From the NCBI RefSeq assembly GCF_964355755.1, contig NC_092671.1, forward strand, positions 10,365,001-10,429,000: 64,000 nucleotides of DNA, written 5' to 3'. Positions 40,201 through 51,137 of the stretch are shown in pieces. Position 1 is the stretch's first letter, and each line of letters starts with the position of its first letter. Made by a program: the position numbers and the translations under genes. The DNA is from Antedon mediterranea (Eukaryota > Echinodermata > Crinoidea > Comatulida > Antedonidae). The notes under the pieces are model-generated. The model saw nothing but the letters and a program-made list of their open reading frames with translations. It did no database searches and was not told where the DNA came from.

Positions 40201-43200
40201 TCCATCCCATAATTCAACAGTAAGTTTATACATTCTGCGTCTCCTTCACTTACTGCATCAATTAAAACCTAAAAGTTTATAAAAAAAATCTTTATTATAC
40301 ACATATCTTAACCGACAAATATGCAAGGTATTGAAATAATATGTATATTTGGCATTCATCAAATTGTTTTGCTTTGGTATTAATACAGTATCATTATTTT
40401 GAATTCCACAACTTTAAAATTGGATAGGACGCCCTCTCTATCGTCACACAAATATGTTCGTATAATTTCTATATAAATACTGTATAATACAGCAGTAGTA
40501 ACTTCTCCATCAATATAAAATACAATAATTGATTTTTTTTTATAATAAAGGTAATTGAATCATTAACTGTTTTAATTTCCGACAATTCCACACGCAGAAA
40601 GTAGACCATAACTAAATTATTATTGACTTAGATTCGTAAATGATATACTATTGAATTGTAGTTATTATTTCATGTTCTTACAATCAAATGCACTGTAGAA
40701 AATAAGTATACAATAATTGATATAAGACTCAGATTTACCACAACTCGGGTTTGACCCTAGGAAAAATAGGTACGTGACGTGCGCCCTCTTTATCGTCACA
40801 CATTTTAGGTTCCATCGAAATATAACATTTCCGCAATGTTGTAATGGTGAGAAGAATCGCAGTTCAAGCCACAGACGGAATAGTAAAATATATATATTGG
40901 TAAAGAGTCTTCGATCGTATGTTTAACAATATTATATAGGCAAATAAACTTACCTGCGCCGGAAGTAGATTAGCTGCTGGCAAGTTAGCGGGCATAATTC
41001 GTTTTTCTTTTCCCTATGAAATTGAAATTCCAAAAAAATAGATTTATAATGACAACAGTGATTGAATTAGAAATCTGCAGTACTTATATGGGTCTATATT
41101 CGAATAATAAGTAGCACATCCGATTCTTGGTATTGTATCTCCACATATAGCATTATAATGTTTCAGTATCATAGGCAAATTCCACGATACAGTGTCACAT
41201 GTATCTAATGTGGCTAATGTGTCATGTCACGCCATCTCGCTCAACCAATTGCATTTAATGCTACTTCCTAATGCTTCTTGTACAATATAAAATAGCATTT
41301 CAATGAATCCATGTTAATTGAGCTAATTGTCCATACCTTTGTTTTGATAAGCTCATCTTCAATAAGTTTCAGTATTTCTCCTACCGTTGAATCTAAGCTT
41401 TTATCATAAATAATTGTGGCAGCTTTGTGCGCCGATATTCGATAAATACACGCATGCATAGCATCATAATTCTGAATAAATGAAAAAAATACATACATAT
41501 GTGTGTATTATTAATAACCAAAACTTATGTGAATACTGTTTTGATGTATTTTATTGTAAACAAAATGGAGTGAAGAATATATAGTACTCTAGTAGCTAGA
41601 TCAACTTTCGTATGCACTTTGAGGTCCAGAGAATTTGACTTCAGAAATTGGTTTAGGGTGGTCAAACAATCATATTTGGCTTGGTTACACATTTTGAAAA
41701 TGTGGCGAAAGGTCGAAAGGTCAAGGTGAAAGGTCATAAGACCAAACATAAATATGTCCTTAAATCTCAACAACCATTGGTCACAACGAGGTAATTTTGG
41801 TCTTAAATTAATCAGAAGGTATACATTTATATTCAGTCTAATGGGACATTTTAGTAAAAAATGACCGGAAATGCCATTTATGACCTTTGACCCACAACCC
41901 AGGGCATGTATGTATCTCCGTCACTACTGGTCGTAGACACTTGAATTTGGTTTTAAATTGTTCGAAATATATGTTTTGTTATTTGTTACACATTTTTAAA
42001 AATGTTACAAAAGGTCAAAGGATCAAGGTCAAGGGTTATTTGAACAAATAAAAAAAGGTACTTTTATCTCGGCAACCACTGGTCGCAGCAAGTCAATTTT
42101 GGTCTCAAAATGTTCAGAAGGCATGCATTTATATTCCATCTAATGGGGCATTTTAGTAAAAAATGATAAGAAATGCCATTTCTGACCTTTGACCCACATA
42201 CCAGGGCATCTTCATATCTCTGTAAGTGCAGGTCGTAGAAACTTAAATTTGGTATCAAATTGTTCGAAATATACATATTTACATTCATTGTAATAGAAAA
42301 TGTGGTTAAAAGATGAACAGAAACACTCTTAATAATGTTTCAAACAAAAAACTTATCTACACAACTTATCCTTAGACAGTAATGTTATGCAATAACTGAT
42401 ACTTTAAATTGTTTTAATTTCAAGTACTAGTTATTGCTGTCCCCGAGGACATTTTGATAATTTTAATTTTAATTTAATTTTGGATTTATATAGCGCTTTT
42501 CCAAGTGACCAAAGCGCTGTACAATAGAAAATAGATAGAAACGTTAAGCTCAACAGTTCTTTTCAGAATGCTAGAAGTAACTTGCCATATGTATCCGATT
42601 AAACGCCCCAGGAATTTATTGTTCAAAATGGTTTTTAGGGGTAAAGGAGACAACTTTATTTGGGGTATAATATGGTAACATGTATAATCAAATAAATACC
42701 ACCTAGATGTAAACAAATACTGCACAATTAATATCAAAAAGTGATAAAATTATGTCAAAATGCTTGGTAAATTGTAGATTATGGTAGTTAATGAAATGTG
42801 TTGACGTGATACAATTATTGTGTAAATGCATGTGGCGGGGCGTTTATTCCACATGGTGTTCTATTTGAGAGAATGGTGGCGTTTATTTGAAGGAATACTC
42901 TAATTTTAATAATTGTATTTTCTTTCTCAACTGATAAAAGGTATTTACATGATTCGTTTTCCTCTTTATGCTTTTTAACGAAATGTTTCTGTCTTTTAAG
43001 ATAAAAGTGATAGATTCCATTAAATGGATCTTCCCCTCCATGTGCCAGTATAATGATATAAAACAATGACACATCATTATCCTGACACGATTGCACTCAT
43101 AATGGATCTTCATTCTATCATCTATTTGTTTGTAACTACAATTTGACAACAATCTTTTGCATAGTTTTAAATGCCAATACATAGTTTCATTACTATTGTA

Positions 43201-46200
43201 CAATATGTCCAGCTTTCCTGAAAACACCCTTGTGTACTGTAGTACAGTGTTGTAGTATGATTTTATCATGATAAACTTCTGATGGTTTTATTGTCAATGC
43301 TTTCAGTACCTAAAACATGTCAAAGTTTCTAGTGGTATTGATAATAAATCTCCAGAAATATATATTGTTTTATTATCTACACTGGGAACAGACGTGTATA
43401 TGTATAAGTTTTGTCGTTGACATTCAAAACTATTATGCAACAGTGTTACGTAATAATATATTATTGTGGTCTCCGATACCTTTTATTACATGATTGTACT
43501 TCCTCCAGGATAGAATGAGGTTTAATCCCGTTATTATATATATATATTTTTTATATATATATATCTGGGGTGTATTTAGTTGATTATACATGTTACCATT
43601 ATTACACCCAACAAAATAAACGCCTTCCCTGAATAAATAAATGCCCGAGGCTTTTATTCGGGTAACTACAGTAAATTACTTCTAGCATTCTCAAAATGTT
43701 TGAACGTTCGGGGGTCAACAATAATTTCTAGCATTATTATAAGCAAAAGTACAATTATTACAAACAGTAAAGGATTTGTTTTAATTCCTACATTATAAGG
43801 AAATCATTAAGCATCAATTATTGCATAACATTACTGTCTAATGATAAGTTGGGTAGATATGTTTTTCATTTAAAAGATTAGTAATTAATAGTATTTATGA
43901 TCATCTTTTATCCAAATTTTCTGTTAGAATGAATGTAAATATGTGTATTTCTAACAATTTGATACTAAATTTAAGTTTCTACGACCTGTACTTACAGAGA
44001 TAAGAAGATGCCCTGGTATGTATGTCAAAGGTCAGAAATGTCATTTCCGGTCATTTTTTACAAAATTTTTCATTAGACTGAATATGAATGTATACCTTCT
44101 GAACATTTTGAGACCAAAATTTACTCGCTGTGACCAGTGGTTGCCGAGATACAAATACCTATTTGTGTTTATTCATATAACCCCTGGCCTTGACCTTTTG
44201 TAACATTGTTCAAAATGTGTAACAAATAACTAAATGTATATTTCGAACAATTTGAGCCCAAATTCAAGTCTCTACGGCCAATAGTTACGGAGATACAGAC
44301 ATGCCCTGGTTTATGGGTCAAAGGTCAGAAATGGCATTTCCGGTCATTTTCGACTAAAATGTTTCATTAGACTGAATATGAATGTATACCTTCTGATCAA
44401 TTTGAGACCAAAATTACCTCGCTGTGACCAGTGGTTGTCGAGATTTAAGGACATAATGGTGTTTGATCTTATAACCTTTGACCCTGACCTTTTGACCTTT
44501 CGCCACATTTTCAAAATGTGTAACCAAGCCAAAAATGATTGTTTGACCACCCTAAACCAATTTCTGAAGTCAAATTCTCTGGACCTCAAAGTGCATACGA
44601 AAGTTGATCTAGCTACTAGAGTATAGGGCCTACGTAAGTGAGGGTTGTTGAATATTTTTAAATCATAGTAACATTAAAAGAGCGTCATAGCGGTAAGAAA
44701 TCATGTTCGCATGCCGCCAGTGACACCATTGAGTTACTTTAGAAACTAATTACTCTATTACAACACCATCAGAGATGCAACGGTTACGTGCGTGTACAAA
44801 AAAAGTTTCAACTGTCAGAGTTTGAATGCGCGCGTAAAAATGTTTCGTGTTTCTGACGATGACTATACCTTATTTGGTCATAAATATTTACCATATATAC
44901 AGTAGATACGTCAGCACCTCTTTCGATTAACTGTTTTGCAACTTCAAACTGATGTTGACAAATTGCAAGTATCAGTAATGAGTGTTGACTTCCATCTGCA
45001 TCATCCTTTGATATAAAATAAAAAAATACATTTTAAAACTTTTGTTATCCGTCGATTGTGTATTTCTCACAATAGCCTTACAAGGGTCGTCATCTTAATC
45101 ATAAATTACATCATTATCCTATCTCAGAACACTACCAGTCTCTTAAATAGAGGTATCCTCTGATTAGGTGTTGCCTGTAGTGTTAAAACATACTGCTCCT
45201 CATACGTTTCATATAGGAAAGTGTCTTATATGGGTGTCCCTGAATTGGAGCATGGAACCATAGGTCCATGATTGGAGTGTCTCAATGGATGGGTTCAATC
45301 TTCATCGTCATCGTATTAATCATTATCAACTATATTTTGTCATTGGCATCATGATTTCGATGAATAAATATCTTTTTTAATGAAAAGCAATTAAATTAGA
45401 CCGTAATTTCTAAGCAGACAAGACAGGAAATAAGGCGCCTTGGTTTTCACATTACCTCTGTATCATCGTTTTAATGGTTATGTTATGTATCATAGTTTAC
45501 ATAATAGAGAACAATGTCAAGTATTGTGTCCTCAAATATATTACTATCTGCTAGAGAAACATCTTTTTAAATGTTAAGATTATTCTTGTTGTTAAGGTAA
45601 TAAACAGCCATAGTGATGCCGTTTGTATTGATTGGCCCTATACATCATATCCTACGTCAACTGCAGGGTTCATCAAACTGCTTAATAGGCCTGACTGAAC
45701 GTTTCTATTGCTCTATGCTCTAGTCTGGGTATAAACTGTAATAAACTGTTCATGTAATTTTCGCGCAATACGCTAGGACCAGTTAAACAAAATAATTTCA
45801 CTCGAAAGTACACCGTTGTTCAATAATAAAAGATGTTTTGACACATGATATACATATAATATTAATAGTCTATCGATATTCTAAATTCACATTTTCGTTT
45901 ATTAAATCTTACATAAGCTATACATTAAAGCATGTATTGTATTAATTGCATTGTGATACATATAAATTACAGGTCTATGATCTAGGCCAGGCAAATTACC
46001 TTATCGGTAGCGTTCACGTCACCACCGTTGTCAAGGTGCTTGCACACTGCTCTTGTATCTCCGATCTCAATTGCATCTATTAAGGCCTAGAATAGGACAA
46101 AAACAATCAATTTATTGAACATCTATAAAGATAATGAATGCAAGAGAGATAGATAAGTAAATGCTATGGTTCAACGGAATAAAATAAGGAAAACGACGGA

Positions 46201-49011
46201 AATAATGAATATATAATTTTAAAACAATATTAATCGGAAATCGGATTTGATAGTGTAGACAGAGCTTTAGTAATGATATCAGTGACACTTCTTCTGAATG
46301 AGTGATATTTGTTTCAAATTCGTATCTATGGGTTCAAAATTTATAGTGTGGGTATTCCAACCACTTCTATTTCATTACTTTCTCAACTACCAATTATTTC
46401 TCTAATTACAATATTACAAACAAATTAACATTCATATTAAGAATGTGTTATATTGCACCTAGGCTAATTTTGAATTTTGAGTCATGACTAAACGTCTGTT
46501 AAGCTCTGTCAACACTATCAAAATAGTTTGACAAAAAAGTGTGATGTGCCCAAATATGGTAGTGATATACCCAAATGTGGTAGTGATATGACATCGTCAT
46601 GTTTAAATATGGGCACCTCAAATTTTAGTTGTCAAATAAAGTTTGATAGTGTAGACAAGGCTTTAGTTAGTGTGAGAAATAGATTATAGTCATTCAATTT
46701 TAAAAGTAGGTCTGTGTGAATAATCTAGGTCTACAGTTTTTTCAACAGAGTTAAACTGTGTTATGTTATTGATCAACAGTACTTATAGTGCACTCAACTT
46801 AATAAAATATATATAAATATTAATTATATAGTTATTGCTGGAGCGGTGTACTTTAATGTTTAAGTAATGGTGTGATTGGCATTTGTTAGCTCTTTGCATA
46901 TAAACTAGCAGAAGAAAAGAAGAATTGAAAGGGGTAAAATGTGCGCGCATTAATTTTCAATATTATAGATTTATTATTATTCTATAAATCATTTGATTAT
47001 ATCGATTCCTGTATTAATAAATTCATCATTTAGTCATATAAAAATGGAAAGAGTTAATAGTTTAGTTAATAGTTCAGTCTCAGACTGAAGTTTTAGTTAA
47101 CAAAAAGTTTAAATATTTCTTACAAATATTTGAATTTCTGTTCTACTGTGTTTTAGTAGCCAGTATACCAGTGCAGCCAAATGATTGATGCTGCGTAATT
47201 GTCTCTGCAATGTGTTAATCAGTTTTAGTATAACATTTTCGTTATTTCGTTATTTCGTTGAATTGTGTATCATATCATCATCATTGTTTTTCAACCGTTG
47301 ATCAGTCTACCTTTCAATCATCTATAACCAAACAGGGTAATTGAATTTACTTTATTCCATTCAGTTTACTGTAAGATCAGGGAAGAGTGACATTTTGATA
47401 TGATTATTTGAATTTCACTCTTTCCTGAAGATTGAGTTGACAATTGTTTCGACTTGACGAAACAACCAATTTTGCCTAAATTGCTCTGACTATCTGGTGA
47501 ATAATCAGTCTTTATCTTTTTAGTCTAACCAAACGATTGATGTCAGGTCCTATTGTTAGTACTTTACTATTTTATCAGTCGATGTTAGTGTAAACCAAAC
47601 GATTGATACTATATCCCATTTAATTGACGGTTAACCAGTCTACCATTTTAGTCTAACCAAACCATGTCAATCCTGTGTTAATCAGTCTAACTTTTTACTG
47701 TCTAACTAAACTATTGATATGGTCAAATTGCACTGGAAATCCCGTGTTAATCAGTCTACGATTTTAGTCTAACCAAACCATGTCAATCCTGTGTTAATCA
47801 GTCTAACTTTTTACAGTCTAACTGAACGATTGATATGGTCAAATTGCACTGGAAATCCCATGTTAATCAGTCTACCATTTTAGTCTAATTAAGCAATGTC
47901 AGTCCCGTGTTAATCAGTCTAACTATTTATAGTGTAACTGAACGATTGATATGGTCAAATTGCACTGTTAATCAGTCTACGATTTTAGTCTAACCAAGCC
48001 ATGTCAATCCTGTGTCAATCAGTCTAACTTTTTACTGTCTAACCAAACTATTGATATGGTCAAATTGCACTGGAAATCCCGTGTTAATCAGTCTACCATT
48101 TTAGTCTAACCAAACCATGTCAATCCTGTGTTAATCAGTCTAACTTTTTACAGTCTAACTGAACGATTGATATGGTCAAATTGCACTGGAAATCCCGTGT
48201 TAATCAGTCTACCATTTTAGTCTAACCAAACCATGTCAATCCTGTGTTAATCAGTCTAACTTTTTACAGTCTAACTGAACGATTGATATGGTCAAATTGC
48301 ACTGGAAATCCCGTGTTAATCAGCCTACCATTTTAGTCTAATCAAACAATGTCAGTCCCGTGTTAATCAGTCTAACTATTTATAGTGTAACTGAATGATT
48401 GATATGGTCAAATTGCACTGTTAATCAGTCTACGATTTTAGTCTAACCAAGCCATGTCAATCCTGTGTCAATCAGTCTAACTTTTTACAGTCTAACTGAA
48501 CTATTGATATGGTCAAATTGCACTGAAAATCCCTGTTAATCAGTCTACCATTTTAGTCTAACCATGTCAATCCTGTGTTAATCAGTCTAACTTTTTACAG
48601 TCTAACTGAACGATTGATATGGTCAAATTGCACTTGAAATCCGGTGTTAATCAGTCTACCATTTTCGTCTAACCAACCCATGTCAATCCTGTGTTAATCT
48701 GACTTTTTATAGTGTAACTTAACGATGGATATGTCATATTTCACTGGAAATCCCGTGTTAATCAGTCTACTATTTTAGTCTAACCAAGCCATTTCAATCC
48801 TGTCTAACTTTTTTTATAGTCTAACTGAACGATTGATATGGTCAAATTACACTGGATATCCCGTGTAATTTAGTCTACCTTACTTTAACCGAAATATTGC
48901 GACCCTAATTGCTGTTAATCAGTCTCCATTTTAGTTTAATCGAACGATTAATACGGCCCTAATTGTTTTCACTTACCCTTTTGGCTGCAATTTCCTTTCG
49001 AGTAACTACCA
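37264..49011 (-). CDS. Ankyrin-repeat protein with duplicated four-exon block and CaaX-like C-terminus (325 aa, 10 exons)
   Basis: Minus-strand coding exons: 49011-48976, 46086-46000, 45005-44892, 41471-41337, 41013-40954, 40268-40182, 39711-39601, 38859-38728, 38412-38371, 37437-37264 (TAA at 37266-37264). All junctions are GT-AG and phase 0. The start is MVVTRKEIAAKR; an in-frame TGA lies two codons upstream. Exons 2-3 and 6-7 encode ankyrin-type helices (ALIDAIEIGD, LIERGADV; VLIDAVSEGD, LIEKGAEL). Exons 4 and 8 encode Glu/Lys-rich helices (EILKLIEDELIK; QLVELISNELMK), and exons 5 and 9 are short linkers starting GK. Exons 2-5 and 6-9 are paralogous blocks, roughly 40 percent identical in the ankyrin parts. 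The last exon is acidic then basic and ends AACICL, a CaaX-like box. Ankyrin repeats usually bind proteins; the partner is unknown. I do not recognise a named orthologue. Confidence 0.85.
38199..38338 (+). mobile_element. Truncated SINE relative of the 12.7-kb copy
   Basis: GAACATAGTACATCTTTC and GAGTAGGGGGTTACCCCGGTGT match the body of the SINE at 12.69-13.04 kb (GAACCTAGTAAATCTTTC; GAGTAGGGGCCGTTACCCC). The tRNA head is missing and the tail is (AAAC)n. It lies in the last intron of the ankyrin gene, antisense to it. Confidence 0.7.
39124..39260. repeat. 68-bp tandem duplication
   Basis: Two adjacent copies with period 68 start ATGACAATACTGTAAGGTAC and ATGACAATACTGTAACGTAC. They are almost identical and lie in intron 7 of the ankyrin gene. 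Confidence 0.9.
42475..42530 (+). repeat. Dispersed TATAGCGCTTTTCC...CCAAAGCGCT motif
   Basis: This short segment reads TTTATATAGCGCTTTTCC, then CCAAAGCGCTGTACA, with AGCGCTTT and AAAGCGCT forming a stem. From memory, similar sequences are widespread in marine animal genomes as part of short repetitive elements. It sits in the loop of the foldback element. Confidence 0.5.
43533..43566. repeat. AT microsatellite
   Basis: An (AT)n run interrupted by a T tract, in the loop of the foldback element in intron 3 of the ankyrin gene. Confidence 0.8.
46246..46270. mobile_element. Solo end of the GTCTACACTATCAAAC MITE family
   Basis: TTTGATAGTGTAGACAGAGC alone matches one end of the family. No opposite end is adjacent, so it is a remnant in intron 1 of the ankyrin gene. 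Confidence 0.6.
46499..46666. mobile_element. MITE, same family (copy C)
   Basis: It starts TTAAGCTCTGTCAACACTAT and ends GTTTGATAGTGTAGACAAGG, with interior AAATATGGTAGTGATAT motifs. It lies in intron 1 of the ankyrin gene, about 230 bp from the solo end. Confidence 0.85.
47500..48940. repeat. 116-bp composite tandem repeat in ankyrin intron 1
   Basis: The array is built of a 47-bp and a 69-bp half, both beginning GTTAATCAGTCTA. The 69-bp half carries GAACGATTGATATGGTCAAA and CACTGGAAATCCC. The period measured between copies at 48,081 and 48,197 is 116 bp. About ten higher-order units are visible, some missing a half. Copies degenerate towards both ends, and related words continue back to about 47,280. 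Confidence 0.9.
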
Positions 49012-49166
49012 TATTTCATCCTATGACGATTGAGCCATTTCAAGCCATGTGCATATTGACTTCATTTCAGAATAAATTACACTAAGTTCTACTAACCGTC
49101 TCAATAAACACATTGAAACGTACAATGATAAAACAAATAAAACACACGGTATAGACGTGATATTCC

Positions 49167-49180
49167 GTTTCCATGGTGAT
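49167..49180. promoter_or_regulatory. Possible RFX X-box
   Basis: GTTTCCATGGTGAT resembles the RFX-factor X-box consensus (GTTRCC-AT-GGYAAC), with an intact spacer and left half but mismatches in the right half. It lies about 160 bp upstream of the ankyrin gene start codon. RFX sites commonly mark ciliary genes, which would fit a cilium-related role for this gene pair, but a single imperfect site is weak evidence. Confidence 0.25.
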
Positions 49181-50133
49181 GCGTTCGTGGTTCGATATTG
49201 ATAGGCAATCTATGATGCGAGTGTGCTAGTCGAGGCTTCTTCGACTTGTGCTTTCGTTATTTTTAGAGTTGTAATCGTTAAACAATAATGATTAGATATT
49301 CCTTTCAATCGATTTTAAAGAAGAATCAATTTATAATATAAAGATTAGACCTTGGCATTATATAAGCTGTGATAATTATACAGGCCTACATTATATAGTA
49401 CGTATCATTATTTTGTGGGTCCTCCAAAATCATCTAAGACTCCTTTAAGTATAAAACAACACTTTAGTTACAATTGTTTGCTCTGTAAAATAGTGTATCA
49501 TAGTATAGATATGCTTATATTGAACACTATTATATTTTCTTTCCAAATAATCAAATTAACATTTTTTTCTGGTTAAAATTGAATGTTTTTGTACCATAAA
49601 AATGATATGCCGTAAGTTAAAATAAATAATGTTTAATCAGTGGCACGTAGCAATTCTATTATCGACTATTTCTAACATAAATATATCACCAATTAGTGTT
49701 GTATTGTACATAACATAATAGAATAAAGTAACCTATTTGTTATGTGAATTTGATTTATTACAATCCAATCTGAATCAATTTCACTCTTGTCAACATCGAT
49801 GTATTTGACAAACACTTACACTATTTCTATAATTATACTTTGTAACAATGTCTACTGATAAATGACAGCCCTTTGTTAAGTTATTTTTTTAATTTTTTTT
49901 TTATTTATTCAATTTCTGCCATAAACATAAGAAAACAAAACAATTATAAAAGGAGGCACGGAAAGACCAAACAGGGGCTAAACACCTATGCTAGTTGGTC
50001 AACCCTGAACAGAGAAAAAGTTATTCAGACACCAGCTGATGCAGTACAGGGAACACACCTATTACAAGATCACTTTCGCGCGCGAAATGAACGTAGAGAA
50101 ATATATTACTGGATACCCCTACTATTAATAATA

Positions 50134-50289
50134 TAAGGCTGTGTCTGCACTATCAAACTTGATTTGACAAAAAATGTGATGTGCCCATTATATGGATACG
50201 ATGACGTCATATCACTACCATATTTAAGCATATCACTACCATATTTAGGCACATCACACATTTTGTCAATTAGTGTAGACAGAGTTTAA
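50134..50289. mobile_element. MITE, same family (copy D)
   Basis: It starts TAAGGCTGTGTCTGCACTAT and ends AATTAGTGTAGACAGAGTTT. The interior has GATGTGCCCATTATATGG, a TGACGTCA word and two ATCACTACCATATTTA motifs. It is in the divergent intergenic region, about 850 bp upstream of the C2 gene start. Confidence 0.85.
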
Positions 50290-51137
50290 GGAACACTTTG
50301 GTGGTCATATCAGCGCTTTGCTAACTGATACTATAAATTAAATCGATTAAAAATTTGTATTTTATTTATTTTGTAGGGAATAACAATGAATGACAATTGT
50401 CATTTCTTAATTACAAAATATAGCTGCCCAGAACCCGAACATACTTTAATACAGCAACGAAACAAATGTACTGTAATACTGTATAATAACAATAATACAT
50501 TATGTTTGTGGAATTGGTAGAAAATAATCAGCTCCGAATCGATATCAATGATATGAATTTTTGAATAATGAATTGGAATAAAACTGCTAAATATAAATTG
50601 ACTAATAATTATGTTTGTTTCGTATAATAATGATAAGAAATGATGTTGTACAACATCATTATATATCACAAGTTCAATCTGTAATTGCATGGTATGTTAT
50701 TACAGTAAAATAATCTCAATCTTCCAAAGAGCGGCACTTTTCATAAAAGAAGCACATTGAAACTTTTCTATATTATTATTATTATTATTATTAGGAAATG
50801 TGTGTTCGCTGTGCTAAATAACTAACAGCTTAATATGAGTTCGCATTTTGTTGAATTTTGGAGGTGGGGTTATTTTGTCATGAGGAATAATTTTTACACA
50901 GGAAATAAAATGTGAATGTATATAAATCGCAACACATAATTATGACGTATATATACGAGCGTGGTGTTTGCGTACAAATGGAATGTAATAATATGTTCCT
51001 TAGACGCGTGCGATGTTGAAAAGCGTTTTCTTTTTTGTGAACGAATTTACTGATGAAATTGTTTAACTAACACAAGATTTTAGTTTAACATTAAACATTT
51101 TCTTTTCAAAAGTTTGCTAAGCGAAGATAAAAAAATT

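Larger units (their letters stand above)
41588..44625. mobile_element. Foldback element: 3-kb inverted repeat with about 850-bp arms
   Basis: The left arm (about 41,588-42,440) is the inverse of the right arm (about 43,780-44,625). The outermost bases match: ACTCTAGTAGCTAGATCAAC on the left and GTTGATCTAGCTACTAGAGT on the right. Each arm contains two internal copies of a roughly 290-bp unit with GACCAGTGGTTG and GACCTTTGACC words. The loop is about 1.3 kb and includes the dispersed repeat at 42,475. The element fills most of intron 3 of the ankyrin gene. Open frames in the arms are near mirror images and are not genes. The immediate flanks share at most TAG, too short to call a target duplication. 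Confidence 0.85.
49012..51137. promoter_or_regulatory. Divergent intergenic region between ankyrin and C2-domain genes
   Basis: The two coding starts face away from each other across 2.1 kb, so both promoters probably lie here. It contains the RFX-like site at 49,167-49,180 and one MITE copy (50,134-50,289). Short frames at 49,873-50,136 and 50,400-50,690 show no coding character. Confidence 0.5.

Noticed and set aside
44344-44626. Open frames on both strands, and their mirror images at 41.5-42.3 kb
   Set aside because: They belong to the arms of a foldback inverted repeat; mirrored frames are expected and carry no domain.
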